From an uncultured Cetobacterium sp. (GTDB taxonomy: Bacteria > Fusobacteriota > Fusobacteriia > Fusobacteriales > Fusobacteriaceae), in assembly GCF_947072685.1 (NCBI RefSeq), contig NZ_CAMTIK010000007.1, positions 1-64,000 on the forward strand: 64,000 nt of DNA, in the 5' to 3' direction. The position numbers and the translations under genes are program-made. Shown here one piece after another: positions 1 to 8,868 of this stretch. Every line of letters starts with the position of its first letter. Positions within the stretch are counted from its first letter, which is position 1. The notes beneath the pieces are model-generated. The model worked only from the letters and a program-made list of their open reading frames with translations, was not told the DNA's origin and did not search any database.

Positions 1-3000
1 TGTATCCACCACCAGTTCCAACACCAGCATGAGGATTGTTGGTACGTAGCCCTTGCCACATAATTCTTTTATATGGAATTGGTTCATCAAAAGCTTTATT
101 AGCTCCAACTAAGCTGTATAAAAAGTCTATGAATTCTTCTCTTAATTCAAAAGTATTTAAAAAATCCTCTTGCTTTATATTTCTTCTAAGCCATTCAACA
201 TCAACAGATACTACTGTATTTACCCCTTCTATATAAGCTAAATTAGAGTTGTGATGTTCATCCACTTCACTTTCTATTTTATCTTTAGTATATAAATCTT
301 TAAATGAATCATATCCATATCTATAAGTTAGTCCATTGTTTAACTCACTTAAAGTGTACATTTTGATCTCTTCAGATCTATCCCCAAGAAGGAATAACTG
401 CCCTTGATAGTTTCCAGGATTTATTACATTTATACCTTTTTTTAAATTCATATTGTAATTTGATGATGGTTTTCCTTGGAAAGTTAATAATGCACCTTGA
501 ACAGATTTATTTAAAACAAAAATATAATCTTGGTTTGGTTTTAAATAATGAGGTGTTAAAAATATTCCACCAGTATGATTTGCTTTTACTCTATTAAAAT
601 AGTGAGCTGAATTTTGTTCGATAGATTTTAGGCTAAGTGTATCAAAAGGTACCTTTCCATTATTGTTTAGAAAAAGTTTAGCCAATTCTAGCGCCACTAT
701 AAGTTCTTTATCTTCAGTTACATATTTTTCAATATCTTCAATATCTTTTATTCCTATTCCATCTTGTAATTTTGTAAAATCATCGTTGAATAGATTTTTA
801 ACTTTATTGTAAATCGGGTTATATATTTTAAACCATACTTCATATAATGAAACAGAGTTACTGCTCGATTCTAAAGTTCTAAGCATAACCTCTTTTGCTA
901 GAACAGGAGGGATTTCTAATATTTTTATATTCTTATTAGCAGAATTTGCGATTGAGAAGTTTGTTGCAAAAATCCATTCCTCTCCATCCAACTCTTTATA
1001 GTAGATTTCCCCGCTTTTTATATTTCCATTTCCAGAATTACAAACATACCTAAATTGATCTACAACTTTTGGACTTTCAAATATAAACTCAATATCTCCA
1101 ATACTTGTTCCATAAAAATTAGTGTCTAAATTGCCATCTAGAGCATTTTCGATAGGCTTATGAGCTCCACATCTAGATATACCCTTGATTGTATTTTGAG
1201 GTATTTCAGTGAATGTATCGTCAGTTATATAGTACTTGTTTTGATTGCATGGAACTATGTCTATAAAGTGTGGTTTCCACTGTTCCTTTTCTTCTAGATA
1301 TACTTTCACCTTGAAATTTTGAGTGTATATTGGGTTAAATGTAATATCTAAAACTCTTTCTTCAACACTGTATTTTAAATTCCTTGTAGTTCTTTCTATT
1401 CCCAAGCTATCGATGTATAAAATTGTTACTCCATATAAGCTATTTATATTGTTTTTTAATTGTAATTTAACATGATTTATAACGTTTAGATCACTACTTA
1501 AAAAAGCGGTGTCTTGTTGAGCAACAGTTTCTCTAAATAGATTTTTAGCCAACTCGATTTTGTCTTTATAATCTTGAGTTATAGAAACTCTTTTCTCAAG
1601 CTCTACTATATTTTCAAATGTTATACCAGTTTTTAAAGAGGTATAAGTTTTATCTGTAAAGATGGCATCGATATCATCTTCTAAGAAGTTTTGAATATAT
1701 ACGGAGATCTCTTCTTTTTTGATTCTTCTATTAGGAGTTCTAATAATCATATTAGACATAAATATTGGATTCATTTTAACAATTTTTTTATTATTTTCAC
1801 TATATAAATATTTTTCTTGTGTTAAGGTATTTTCATAGTATATAGCGAAATCATCTTCAAATGTTGTAGTTAATCTAGAGATTAATTTTTGTTCTGAAAA
1901 TTTTATCATATTATAAATAACACCATTTGTTGAATAATAGTCAATTGACATACTGTCTTTGTTATAACTTGTATCCACATCAGTATTAAAAGTATAGTTT
2001 TCTATATTTTCTTTAATAACTTCAACACCATAAATTTCAGTAGTTCCATAGATTAAAAGTTCAAAATTATTTGAATAAATCTCAGCGAATTTAAATATAT
2101 TTTTATTATTTTCTAAATTGGTGATTGAAATATTTTTTACTCTAAACTCTTTTCCTTGAGCATCATGATATCTGATATCAGCTCTTAAAATCTCATCCAT
2201 ACTTACAAAATTCACACCTGTAATAACAGAGTAACTGTCTAAATTTATGCTTTTAAATATATTTGGTTCGATACTTTCAATATATAAATTTTCGATTTCA
2301 TTATAAATAGAGATATACTCTTCAGTTCCGTTTAAAAGAGTTTTTAGGTATTTTAAATAGTCTAAATCTATACCATTAACTAAAGCTGTTTTATTCTCAT
2401 CTGTAAAACAATTCATCAAAGTATCGTAAAGACGATTGTATTTAAAAAATTCTGTTTCATATATTAAAACATGATCATCATTCCCTTTTGTAACTCTTAC
2501 ACACAATTCTTTAGCTAGGATTGGTTTGAAGTGAACATTTCTCCAATTCCCTGCCATTCCATCCATTAAGCATTGAGCTACTTCCATCCACTCATCTGTT
2601 GATGTTTCCTTATAAAATAAAGTATAGTTTTGAATTCTTCCCAAAGAGTTTGGTCTTGTCAATACATGAACTCTATCTATTACCTTTTCTTTTGTAAAAG
2701 AAAAATAAACGTCCCCATAACCTATTGAAGTGAATGGATTACTGTGAAATTGAGTAGAAGGATCTCCGTCCACAGCTCTTTGAGCTATTAAATGAGCATA
2801 GTTTCCGCACCCAGATGTAGCTGTGATTATTGATTTGTCTACTCTAGTATCTGTATCAATTTCACAGTAATAATCCTCTATGATTGGCTCGCCTACAACA
2901 GTAATATCTTCTTGATTATTTCCAAAAAGTTTAAATGATATATCCTTTGCAAAGAAGGGTGTAAATGTTACTTTGTCTCCATTGATTGAAAGAGGCGTTT

Positions 3001-3943
3001 TTTTAAAGATATTTCCATAGTAATCTTCATATTCTATTTCTATATATCCGTGAGACATATTTTTACTTAGAGAAAACTCTCTCCACATTTGGAACGTATC
3101 ATTTCTATATATCATCGTTTTCCCTTCCTCTTGTCCAGCTAATAGTTTTTTTGCTAAATTTAATTTTGCGATATATTCTTCTGTTACATATACCTTAGAA
3201 TCGATATTTTTAATGGTATTATATGTAACGCTTTCCTTAACTGCTGTAAAAGTATTATCTACAAAAAGAGAGTTAATCTCATAAGAGAGATAATTAAAAA
3301 TATAGATATTGGTATTTTCAAAGAACGCTACATCTAATGGGTTTACACTTCTTAAATACAATCTTTTTACCATTACTGGTAAGAAAGTATAAGTTCCACT
3401 ATCTCCGTCCATCTCAGCATTTATTTTTACAAACTCTTGATTATCTCCAGAAGAATAGAATAATTCAAATTCACCATTTGATAAAAATTCAATTCTGTCA
3501 ATTATTCTCGATTCATGAAGACCAAAATAGATATCTTTATTTTCATTTTCTTTACTAATTTTGATTTCATTAATTTTTATTCTTGTATCTACATCTTCAT
3601 TTTTATAGTATTTTTTACCATCCACAATAACTGGAGTTGCATTTATTATTGAAGCTTCTTCACCGTCGATTAAAATTTTTATCTCTTCCGTCAGGGCAGG
3701 ATCTAGCTCCCATTTTTGGATATTTCCTTCAGTGATTACTTCTTTAGCATTTAAACGAACAACATTTCCTAAAAAATCTTTAAATTCGATATGCAATGCT
3801 TTTGGGAAAATATAATTTTGACTTTCTAGAATCAAATTTTTTATTACAGAGTAATTGCTTAGTTTTAGGTTGAATACATTTGAACTTGGAGCATTTCCAT
3901 TTCTAACAAAATTTAATTCAGGTACAAATTCTTTTAAATCCAT
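1..3943 (-). CDS. Giant F5/8 type C domain protein, M60/enhancin-like, partial (C-terminus outside window)
   Basis: An open frame of 1314 codons continues past the window edge, so the C-terminus is missing. Two discoidin-like (F5/8 type C) domains are visible at roughly residues 358-504 and 914-1043, with the usual 'DGxxxTxF' opening and 'LAKELCVRV'-type ending; such domains normally bind carbohydrate or surfaces. Between them lies a repeated helical segment of about 45 residues, in four divergent copies near residues 226, 508, 760 and 1046. The last 200 visible residues align by eye with the end of the neighbouring protein and end in 'NPHAGVGTGGGY', which resembles the region before the HExxH zinc site of M60/enhancin peptidases. 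That catalytic motif would lie outside the window, so protease function is inference. There is no signal peptide. The ATG follows GGAGGG and lies 2 bases after the stop of the upstream gene, so the pair is co-transcribed. Confidence 0.72.
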   Translation of the reverse strand, partial: MDLKEFVPELNFVRNGNAPSSNVFNLKLSNYSVIKNLILESQNYIFPKALHIEFKDFLGNVVRLNAKEVITEGNIQKWELDPALTEEIKILIDGEEASIINATPVIVDGKKYYKNEDVDTRIKINEIKISKENENKDIYFGLHESRIIDRIEFLSNGEFELFYSSGDNQEFVKINAEMDGDSGTYTFLPVMVKRLYLRSVNPLDVAFFENTNIYIFNYLSYEINSLFVDNTFTAVKESVTYNTIKNIDSKVYVTEEYIAKLNLAKKLLAGQEEGKTMIYRNDTFQMWREFSLSKNMSHGYIEIEYEDYYGNIFKKTPLSINGDKVTFTPFFAKDISFKLFGNNQEDITVVGEPIIEDYYCEIDTDTRVDKSIITATSGCGNYAHLIAQRAVDGDPSTQFHSNPFTSIGYGDVYFSFTKEKVIDRVHVLTRPNSLGRIQNYTLFYKETSTDEWMEVAQCLMDGMAGNWRNVHFKPILAKELCVRVTKGNDDHVLIYETEFFKYNRLYDTLMNCFTDENKTALVNGIDLDYLKYLKTLLNGTEEYISIYNEIENLYIESIEPNIFKSINLDSYSVITGVNFVSMDEILRADIRYHDAQGKEFRVKNISITNLENNKNIFKFAEIYSNNFELLIYGTTEIYGVEVIKENIENYTFNTDVDTSYNKDSMSIDYYSTNGVIYNMIKFSEQKLISRLTTTFEDDFAIYYENTLTQEKYLYSENNKKIVKMNPIFMSNMIIRTPNRRIKKEEISVYIQNFLEDDIDAIFTDKTYTSLKTGITFENIVELEKRVSITQDYKDKIELAKNLFRETVAQQDTAFLSSDLNVINHVKLQLKNNINSLYGVTILYIDSLGIERTTRNLKYSVEERVLDITFNPIYTQNFKVKVYLEEKEQWKPHFIDIVPCNQNKYYITDDTFTEIPQNTIKGISRCGAHKPIENALDGNLDTNFYGTSIGDIEFIFESPKVVDQFRYVCNSGNGNIKSGEIYYKELDGEEWIFATNFSIANSANKNIKILEIPPVLAKEVMLRTLESSSNSVSLYEVWFKIYNPIYNKVKNLFNDDFTKLQDGIGIKDIEDIEKYVTEDKELIVALELAKLFLNNNGKVPFDTLSLKSIEQNSAHYFNRVKANHTGGIFLTPHYLKPNQDYIFVLNKSVQGALLTFQGKPSSNYNMNLKKGINVINPGNYQGQLFLLGDRSEEIKMYTLSELNNGLTYRYGYDSFKDLYTKDKIESEVDEHHNSNLAYIEGVNTVVSVDVEWLRRNIKQEDFLNTFELREEFIDFLYSLVGANKAFDEPIPYKRIMWQGLRTNNPHAGVGTGGGY

Positions 3944-3945
3944 AT

Positions 3946-5709
3946 CTATATTCTTCCCTCCAATTCAATTTTTTTCAAGTAACTTTGATTGAATAGTTCA
4001 ATCTCTCTTCTTGAAAATTCTTTATAGTTTTCAGATGTTATCTCATCTATATTTAAAAATAAATTTGGATAGATACTACACTTATCCAAAATATCTTGAG
4101 ATATCTCATAATCCATTTGAGAGAATAATGAACCGATATTTCTAAATAATAACTCACTCATCCAAAGAGCTAACATATCCATTGGTTTTTCGTTTGGTTG
4201 AAATTCGTGAGTATAATATTTTCTGAATAGTCTAGTCATAAATCTATCAGAATTTGAGTACATTAAAAGTTTTATAAAAGTATCTTTTTTTATGTCCTCT
4301 GTTAAAATTAAATTTTTATTATATTTTAATTCAAAAGTTTTAGAAAACCCTATTTTTAAGATATCTGCTAACTCATTTGGGAAAAATTTATCCGAAACCA
4401 TCTCTTCAGATGTTAGTGTAAATAATGTAGAGTTAGCTAAATTATGAATTCCTTTTTGGAAAAACAAACTTGCATCTCCACCAAAAGTAAGATAGCTCCC
4501 TATTTCGGAAGAGTTTGCGTTGCTACCAACTTCAGAAGTTCCTTGCCATAATAATCTCTTCACTCTATTTTTTTCATAAAATAAAGACATATCTAACAGA
4601 TTGTATAGATAGTCAAAGTATGTATCCAATGTGAGTATAGAATCTAAAAATCGATGCTCATCAAAATTAGTTGTGATCCATTCTTTTTTCATATTTGCGA
4701 TAAAGTTTTTTCCTTCCACAAATATATGGCTTCTATCTCCTTGTGCACTTAAAAATTGTGAGAATTTACTTTCTCCCATTTTAAAGATGCTTGTTTCACT
4801 TGCTCCATAAGTTTTGAAAATAATTTCTCCTTGGTTATTTCCAAGAGAAAATAGTTCTCCAGAATTTGGAATATATATTGTATTTAGACCGTTTTTTATT
4901 TTTAAAGTCTTACTGTATGTGGGTTGGTCTTTATGCTCTAAAAGTAATACTTCACAATCTTTATTAGATATTAAAAGTATATTTTGATTTCCTTGAACAA
5001 ATAAATTTAAAGAGTTTAGCTCTTCAGTTTCTTTTATTTTTAGAGTTTCACAAAATTCTTTTACATTTACTGATGTTTTTTTGATAAAACTATCTTTAGT
5101 TTCATTTATATCATGTTTTGATAAAAAATTATATTTTATAACCTCTATTATTTTTTGAGCTTCTTTATTTTCTGATAGTTCAGTAGCAATTTCATTAATT
5201 AATACAAGATCTAAATAATTTGGAAGATATAGCTTATCGTCAATTTGTTCAATTAAAGTCTGCATATCCATATCAAATTTTAAATTTTGATGTACTTTAG
5301 CTTCATTTATTGTTACAAAACCACCATTACTTGCGTGGACACGTATACAGATTTCTTTAGCAAAAACTGGTTGAAACTGTGCTGTTCTCCATCCAATATT
5401 TTTTTCTGCATCAGTTATTCCATGAACAGATACCCAATCAGATGTAGATATGTTATTTCGATATAAAATTTCATATCTTTGAACAAGTCCCCAGCCTTTA
5501 TTGTTGCTTGTATAAAACTCAACCCCCTCAATTGCTTTATGAGAAGAAAAAGTAAAATAGATATCGGCATAAGAACCAGCACCGTATTTTCCACTTGAAG
5601 CATAAATAGTTTCTAAATTTCCATCTAAAATATTTGTGATTTCATTATTTTCCTGATGAGATAATGTTGCGGATACTTTTGTAAATTCATTCGGTATTTT
5701 ATTATTCAC
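3946..5709 (-). CDS. F5/8 type C domain protein with M60-like C-terminus, probable pseudoenzyme
   Basis: A 587-residue protein starting at GTG, with AAGGAG six bases upstream; the overlapping ATG is followed at once by TGA. Residues about 10-150 form an F5/8 type C (discoidin) domain, starting at 'NILDGNLET' and ending at 'FAKEICIRV'. A helical stretch follows at about 155-210, then a beta-rich region, then an M60-like segment from about residue 330 that matches the end of the downstream gene ('RLLWQG' against 'RIMWQG'). Where M60 peptidases carry HEIGH this protein reads 'FFQKGIHN', so the first zinc-binding histidine and the catalytic glutamate are absent. It may therefore bind glycans or assist the larger partner rather than cleave. 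No signal peptide is visible, which is odd for a predicted glycan-binding protein. The domain calls are fairly sure; the pseudoenzyme reading is inference. Confidence 0.7.
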   Translation of the reverse strand: MNNKIPNEFTKVSATLSHQENNEITNILDGNLETIYASSGKYGAGSYADIYFTFSSHKAIEGVEFYTSNNKGWGLVQRYEILYRNNISTSDWVSVHGITDAEKNIGWRTAQFQPVFAKEICIRVHASNGGFVTINEAKVHQNLKFDMDMQTLIEQIDDKLYLPNYLDLVLINEIATELSENKEAQKIIEVIKYNFLSKHDINETKDSFIKKTSVNVKEFCETLKIKETEELNSLNLFVQGNQNILLISNKDCEVLLLEHKDQPTYSKTLKIKNGLNTIYIPNSGELFSLGNNQGEIIFKTYGASETSIFKMGESKFSQFLSAQGDRSHIFVEGKNFIANMKKEWITTNFDEHRFLDSILTLDTYFDYLYNLLDMSLFYEKNRVKRLLWQGTSEVGSNANSSEIGSYLTFGGDASLFFQKGIHNLANSTLFTLTSEEMVSDKFFPNELADILKIGFSKTFELKYNKNLILTEDIKKDTFIKLLMYSNSDRFMTRLFRKYYTHEFQPNEKPMDMLALWMSELLFRNIGSLFSQMDYEISQDILDKCSIYPNLFLNIDEITSENYKEFSRREIELFNQSYLKKIELEGRI

Positions 5710-5734
5710 ATCAAACTCCTTTTTAAAATTTTTT

Positions 5735-5744
5735 AAACATGTTT
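5735..5744. promoter_or_regulatory. Palindrome at the expected start of transcription of the M60-like operon
   Basis: AAACATGTTT is a perfect 10-base palindrome, with imperfect extension on both sides. It lies directly downstream of the -10 box, where a repressor could block initiation. Operator function is inference from position and symmetry. Confidence 0.35.
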
Positions 5745-5750
5745 GAATTA

Positions 5751-5779
5751 ATTTTACATAAACCTCTGTATTAAGTCAA
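5751..5779 (-). promoter_or_regulatory. Sigma-70-type promoter for the M60-like gene pair
   Basis: On the minus strand TTGACT (5774-5779) is followed after 17 bases by TAAAAT (5751-5756), about 40 bases ahead of the GTG start. Both boxes are close to consensus and the spacing is ideal. Confidence 0.6.
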
Positions 5780-5911
5780 CTTTTAATTTTAATTTTAAAT
5801 ATATTTTTGCACACTATGCCTTATTTGAATGGGATAATGTATGAAAAAAAGATTTGATATGAAGTTGAATATTGAGAATAAATTTTAAATAATTTGAATT
5901 AAACTTACAAA

Positions 5912-5951
5912 AATAAAAAAAGCTAATAATAATTTTAGTTATTATCAGCTT
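5912..5951 (-). terminator. Rho-independent terminator after the nhaC-like gene
   Basis: A 12-bp stem with one mismatch (5921-5950) is followed on the minus strand by a run of seven T. It closes the sulfotransferase operon and separates it from the M60-like genes. Confidence 0.8.
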
Positions 5952-5964
5952 GAGTAATTGAAAA

Positions 5965-7404
5965 TCAATTGTTATCAGATACAATTTCTTCCATTTCTTT
6001 ATCTTCTAAAATTGTAGATATATTTGTACCATTATCTTCAATGGTTATTCCAAAAATTCCATAAAATATTGAGATTATTGGACAAATTAAATTAAAAAAA
6101 CAAAATGGTGCGTACATATATGTCGGAACACCGAAAGTGGTTGCTACAAAAGCACCACAAACAGTCCATGGAACTAAAGGTGATGTGATTGTTCCACCAT
6201 CTTCCAAAGCCCTAGATAAATTTTTAGGTGCTAAATTAAAATCTTCATAATTTTTTCGGAACATTCTTCCGGTTATAACGATGGACATATATTGTCCTCC
6301 AGCACATAAATTTGTCAAAAAAGGTGTAATTACTGAAGCTACAACGAGTTTATTTTTTGTATTGGCTATTTTAGAAATTTCAAATGCTAATTTTTCTAAC
6401 ATTCCAGATTTTTCCATTATTCCTGCAAATGTAAGTGCTGAAATAATCAAAGATATTGTCATTAGCATTGAAGACATTCCGCCACGAGTTAAGAGATTAT
6501 CTATTGTTTTAATTCCAGTATTACTATTGTATCCAAATTGAAATACTCTCATAACATCAATCAAAGATCTATTTTGTACAAGAATTGAAGCTCCACCACC
6601 CAATAGCGCTCCTAAAAATAAACCAGGAAGAGCAGGAACTTTCTTTATGACTAATCCTATTGTTAATATTGGTATTAAAATTAACCAAGGTGTTATATTA
6701 AAATTTTCATTTAGAGTATTTAGCATTGAATTAATACCAATATCATTAACTGTTATTGCTGAGTATTTATTTCCTAAAATAACAAAACCTATTAAAGTAA
6801 ATAAATACGCCGGAACAGTAGTGTAGAGCATATGTTTTATATGATCAAATAGTTTTGCTCCAGCCATGAGAGGAGCTAGGTTGGTAGTATCTGATAGCGG
6901 AGACATCTTATCACCAAAATATGCCCCTGATAGAACTGCACCAACTATCACTTCTTTAGGCATACCTAAACCCTCTCCCATACCCATCAATGCAATTCCT
7001 ATCGTGGACATGGTTGTCCATGAACTTCCTGTTGAAATTGATATTAGAGAGCAACTGATTAATGCCACAGGCAAAAATATATTTGGGGTTATCATTTTTA
7101 ACCCATAATATATCATTGTCGGGACAACTCCAGATAGTATCCACGTTCCTATTGACATTCCTATAACGAGTAGTATCAAGATTGGGATAATAACTATTTT
7201 AAGAGTTTCAGAAATTCCAATCTCCAAATCTTTCCAATTGCATTTCAATAAAACTTTACTGACTAAAGCTGCAAACATTGCCGATGCAAAAACTGGAAAA
7301 TGTACGGGTAATTTTGCAATAATAACTGCGTAAAATATTACTATAAGTAAAAATCCTATCGGCAATAAAGCAATAGATAAAGGAATTTCATTTTTACTTT
7401 TCAT
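5965..7404 (-). CDS. nhaC: Na+/H+ antiporter, NhaC family
   Basis: A 479-residue polytopic inner-membrane protein of the usual NhaC length. The family motif 'GAYFGDKMSPLSDTTNLA' is intact near residues 160-180, and the chain is otherwise a series of hydrophobic helices. NhaC proteins exchange intracellular Na+ for external protons, or the reverse, depending on the organism. It is the last gene of the operon, 18 bases after a DASS transporter gene and before a terminator. Because DASS carriers are commonly driven by Na+, a plausible role here is to restore the sodium gradient used for uptake; that link is inference. An NhaC relative with another substrate, such as malate/lactate exchange by MleN, cannot be excluded. 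The ATG follows AGGAG. Confidence 0.85.
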   Translation of the reverse strand: MKSKNEIPLSIALLPIGFLLIVIFYAVIIAKLPVHFPVFASAMFAALVSKVLLKCNWKDLEIGISETLKIVIIPILILLVIGMSIGTWILSGVVPTMIYYGLKMITPNIFLPVALISCSLISISTGSSWTTMSTIGIALMGMGEGLGMPKEVIVGAVLSGAYFGDKMSPLSDTTNLAPLMAGAKLFDHIKHMLYTTVPAYLFTLIGFVILGNKYSAITVNDIGINSMLNTLNENFNITPWLILIPILTIGLVIKKVPALPGLFLGALLGGGASILVQNRSLIDVMRVFQFGYNSNTGIKTIDNLLTRGGMSSMLMTISLIISALTFAGIMEKSGMLEKLAFEISKIANTKNKLVVASVITPFLTNLCAGGQYMSIVITGRMFRKNYEDFNLAPKNLSRALEDGGTITSPLVPWTVCGAFVATTFGVPTYMYAPFCFFNLICPIISIFYGIFGITIEDNGTNISTILEDKEMEEIVSDNN

Positions 7405-7422
7405 AAATTCTCCTATTATAAT

Positions 7423-8856
7423 TTAATTTGATATTATTCCCAAAATATTCCACCAAGGATAGGCGATTCCTAATAAAACAATCAACCCAAATCCCATTCT
7501 AACAATAAGAATTTGTACTAATGTTTTCAACGAAACATATCCAGAAGTATAAACTAATAATAGTCCTGCAAATTCGTAAGGCAATAGATATTGATCCAGT
7601 GAAATTTGAAAAATGTATGTCATTATGTAGGGATTTATGTTGTTTTCGATACCAAGTTGTATCAAAGGTATTGTAAAGGATGACATAGCTGCTAATGGAG
7701 TCAGTAAAAAGTTTAATAAAATTCCAGATATATAAGATACCGTTATGATTGAAAAGATTGATCCTGAAAAAAATGGTTGAAGAAGATTTTTGATTATATT
7801 TATAGCTTGTGTTTCTGATGCTACAGATCCGATACTCATAGCACCCACAATAAATAAAAGCGAAAATAAGTTTATTTTTTTCAAACTGTCATTATTTAAT
7901 AAATCTATCTTAGGTATAAAAAATAAAGATGATAAAACGATTAGAATCCAAGCTGAATTTATTTTGTGGATGCTTTCGGTAGACATCAACAATAGCGCGA
8001 ATCCCATCATCAAGAACGCTTTTTTTTCTTGATTTTTAATTTTTCCTAAATCTAAATATTTCTCTTGTAAAAGTTCTATTTTTTCTTTTGTTAGAGGTTT
8101 TGTATTTTTTGAGAATAAAATTAAAATCCCTAGAGATCCAAACGTATAAAAAAGAACATAAGGCAAGTTATGTATTAAATACTGTGTCCAAGTTAAAACA
8201 CTTCCTGTAACTTGTTGTGCATAGTTTAAACCTATTATAATCCCAGAGTCTCCGGTAGCAAAACCTAATCTGAATGTAGATATAACAAAAAAACCAGCCA
8301 TTATGATAAGTGTAGCTTCTAAACTTTTTGGTTTATATCCTAGGGTTTCAATTAGTCCTATTGTAATAATATTAAAAATTATAATTTTGGCTATTACAGA
8401 TGGAATAAATGGTGTAATTATTATTCCTGCTAATGTTATCCCAAGTAAAATTGTTGAAAATGTTTTCCCAAATTTGGCAATACTCCAAATTCCTATTCTT
8501 CTGGCAACTCCAGTTTCATTTAGCATGGTAGAAATTAACATTGCAGCTAAAACTAACCATGGGATTGTTGATGTCCAGGCTTTAAATGCTACAGCAGGAG
8601 ATGAAACTTTGAATATGACGTATAAAGTTGGGAGTAGTAGCCCTGTTATCGCATCTGGTATTAGTGAAAAGCACCAGAGTAAAATTGCAAAGATAGTTAT
8701 AACGAAAAATATCGATGTTTTATAGTCTAGGCTGTATTTCTGCGTCAGTATCCAAACTATAGTTAGTGTGATAAAAGTTCCAATCCATTTGTAAAAATCA
8801 TCTTTTATTGTGTAGAAAGAGCCTTTTAAGGCTCTTTCACTCTCCATCTCTCTCAT
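7423..8856 (-). CDS. DASS (SLC13) family anion transporter, copy 1
   Basis: A 477-residue polytopic membrane protein with the organisation of the divalent anion:Na+ symporter family (CitT, SdcS, TtdT): hairpin-like 'PW' segments near residue 100, 'GFFVISTFRLGFATGDSG' at about 190, and a second hydrophobic half ending with 'LTPLAAMSSFTIP' and 'LLPYEFAGLL'. Members move dicarboxylates, citrate, tartrate or sulfate with Na+ or by exchange; the substrate cannot be told from sequence. It lies 12 bases downstream of the arylsulfotransferase-thioredoxin gene and 18 bases upstream of nhaC. A second, clearly diverged member (11859-13289) follows the other sulfotransferase gene, so each enzyme seems to have its own carrier. 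The start ATG follows AGGGGG. Confidence 0.82.
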   Translation of the reverse strand: MREMESERALKGSFYTIKDDFYKWIGTFITLTIVWILTQKYSLDYKTSIFFVITIFAILLWCFSLIPDAITGLLLPTLYVIFKVSSPAVAFKAWTSTIPWLVLAAMLISTMLNETGVARRIGIWSIAKFGKTFSTILLGITLAGIIITPFIPSVIAKIIIFNIITIGLIETLGYKPKSLEATLIIMAGFFVISTFRLGFATGDSGIIIGLNYAQQVTGSVLTWTQYLIHNLPYVLFYTFGSLGILILFSKNTKPLTKEKIELLQEKYLDLGKIKNQEKKAFLMMGFALLLMSTESIHKINSAWILIVLSSLFFIPKIDLLNNDSLKKINLFSLLFIVGAMSIGSVASETQAINIIKNLLQPFFSGSIFSIITVSYISGILLNFLLTPLAAMSSFTIPLIQLGIENNINPYIMTYIFQISLDQYLLPYEFAGLLLVYTSGYVSLKTLVQILIVRMGFGLIVLLGIAYPWWNILGIISN

Positions 8857-8868
8857 TTTTAATCCCCC

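Noticed and set aside
36-236. Plus-strand ORFs within 1-3943 (for example 36-236 and 3337-3558)
   Set aside because: They are antisense to a long open minus-strand frame with clear discoidin domains, and have no ribosome sites or family features.
3941-3950. Possible frameshift or stop splitting one larger protein between the two M60-like genes
   Set aside because: The upstream frame ends with a normal stop, followed by GGAGGG-preceded ATG two bases later; both proteins carry full-length versions of the shared C-terminal block, so they are tandem paralogues.
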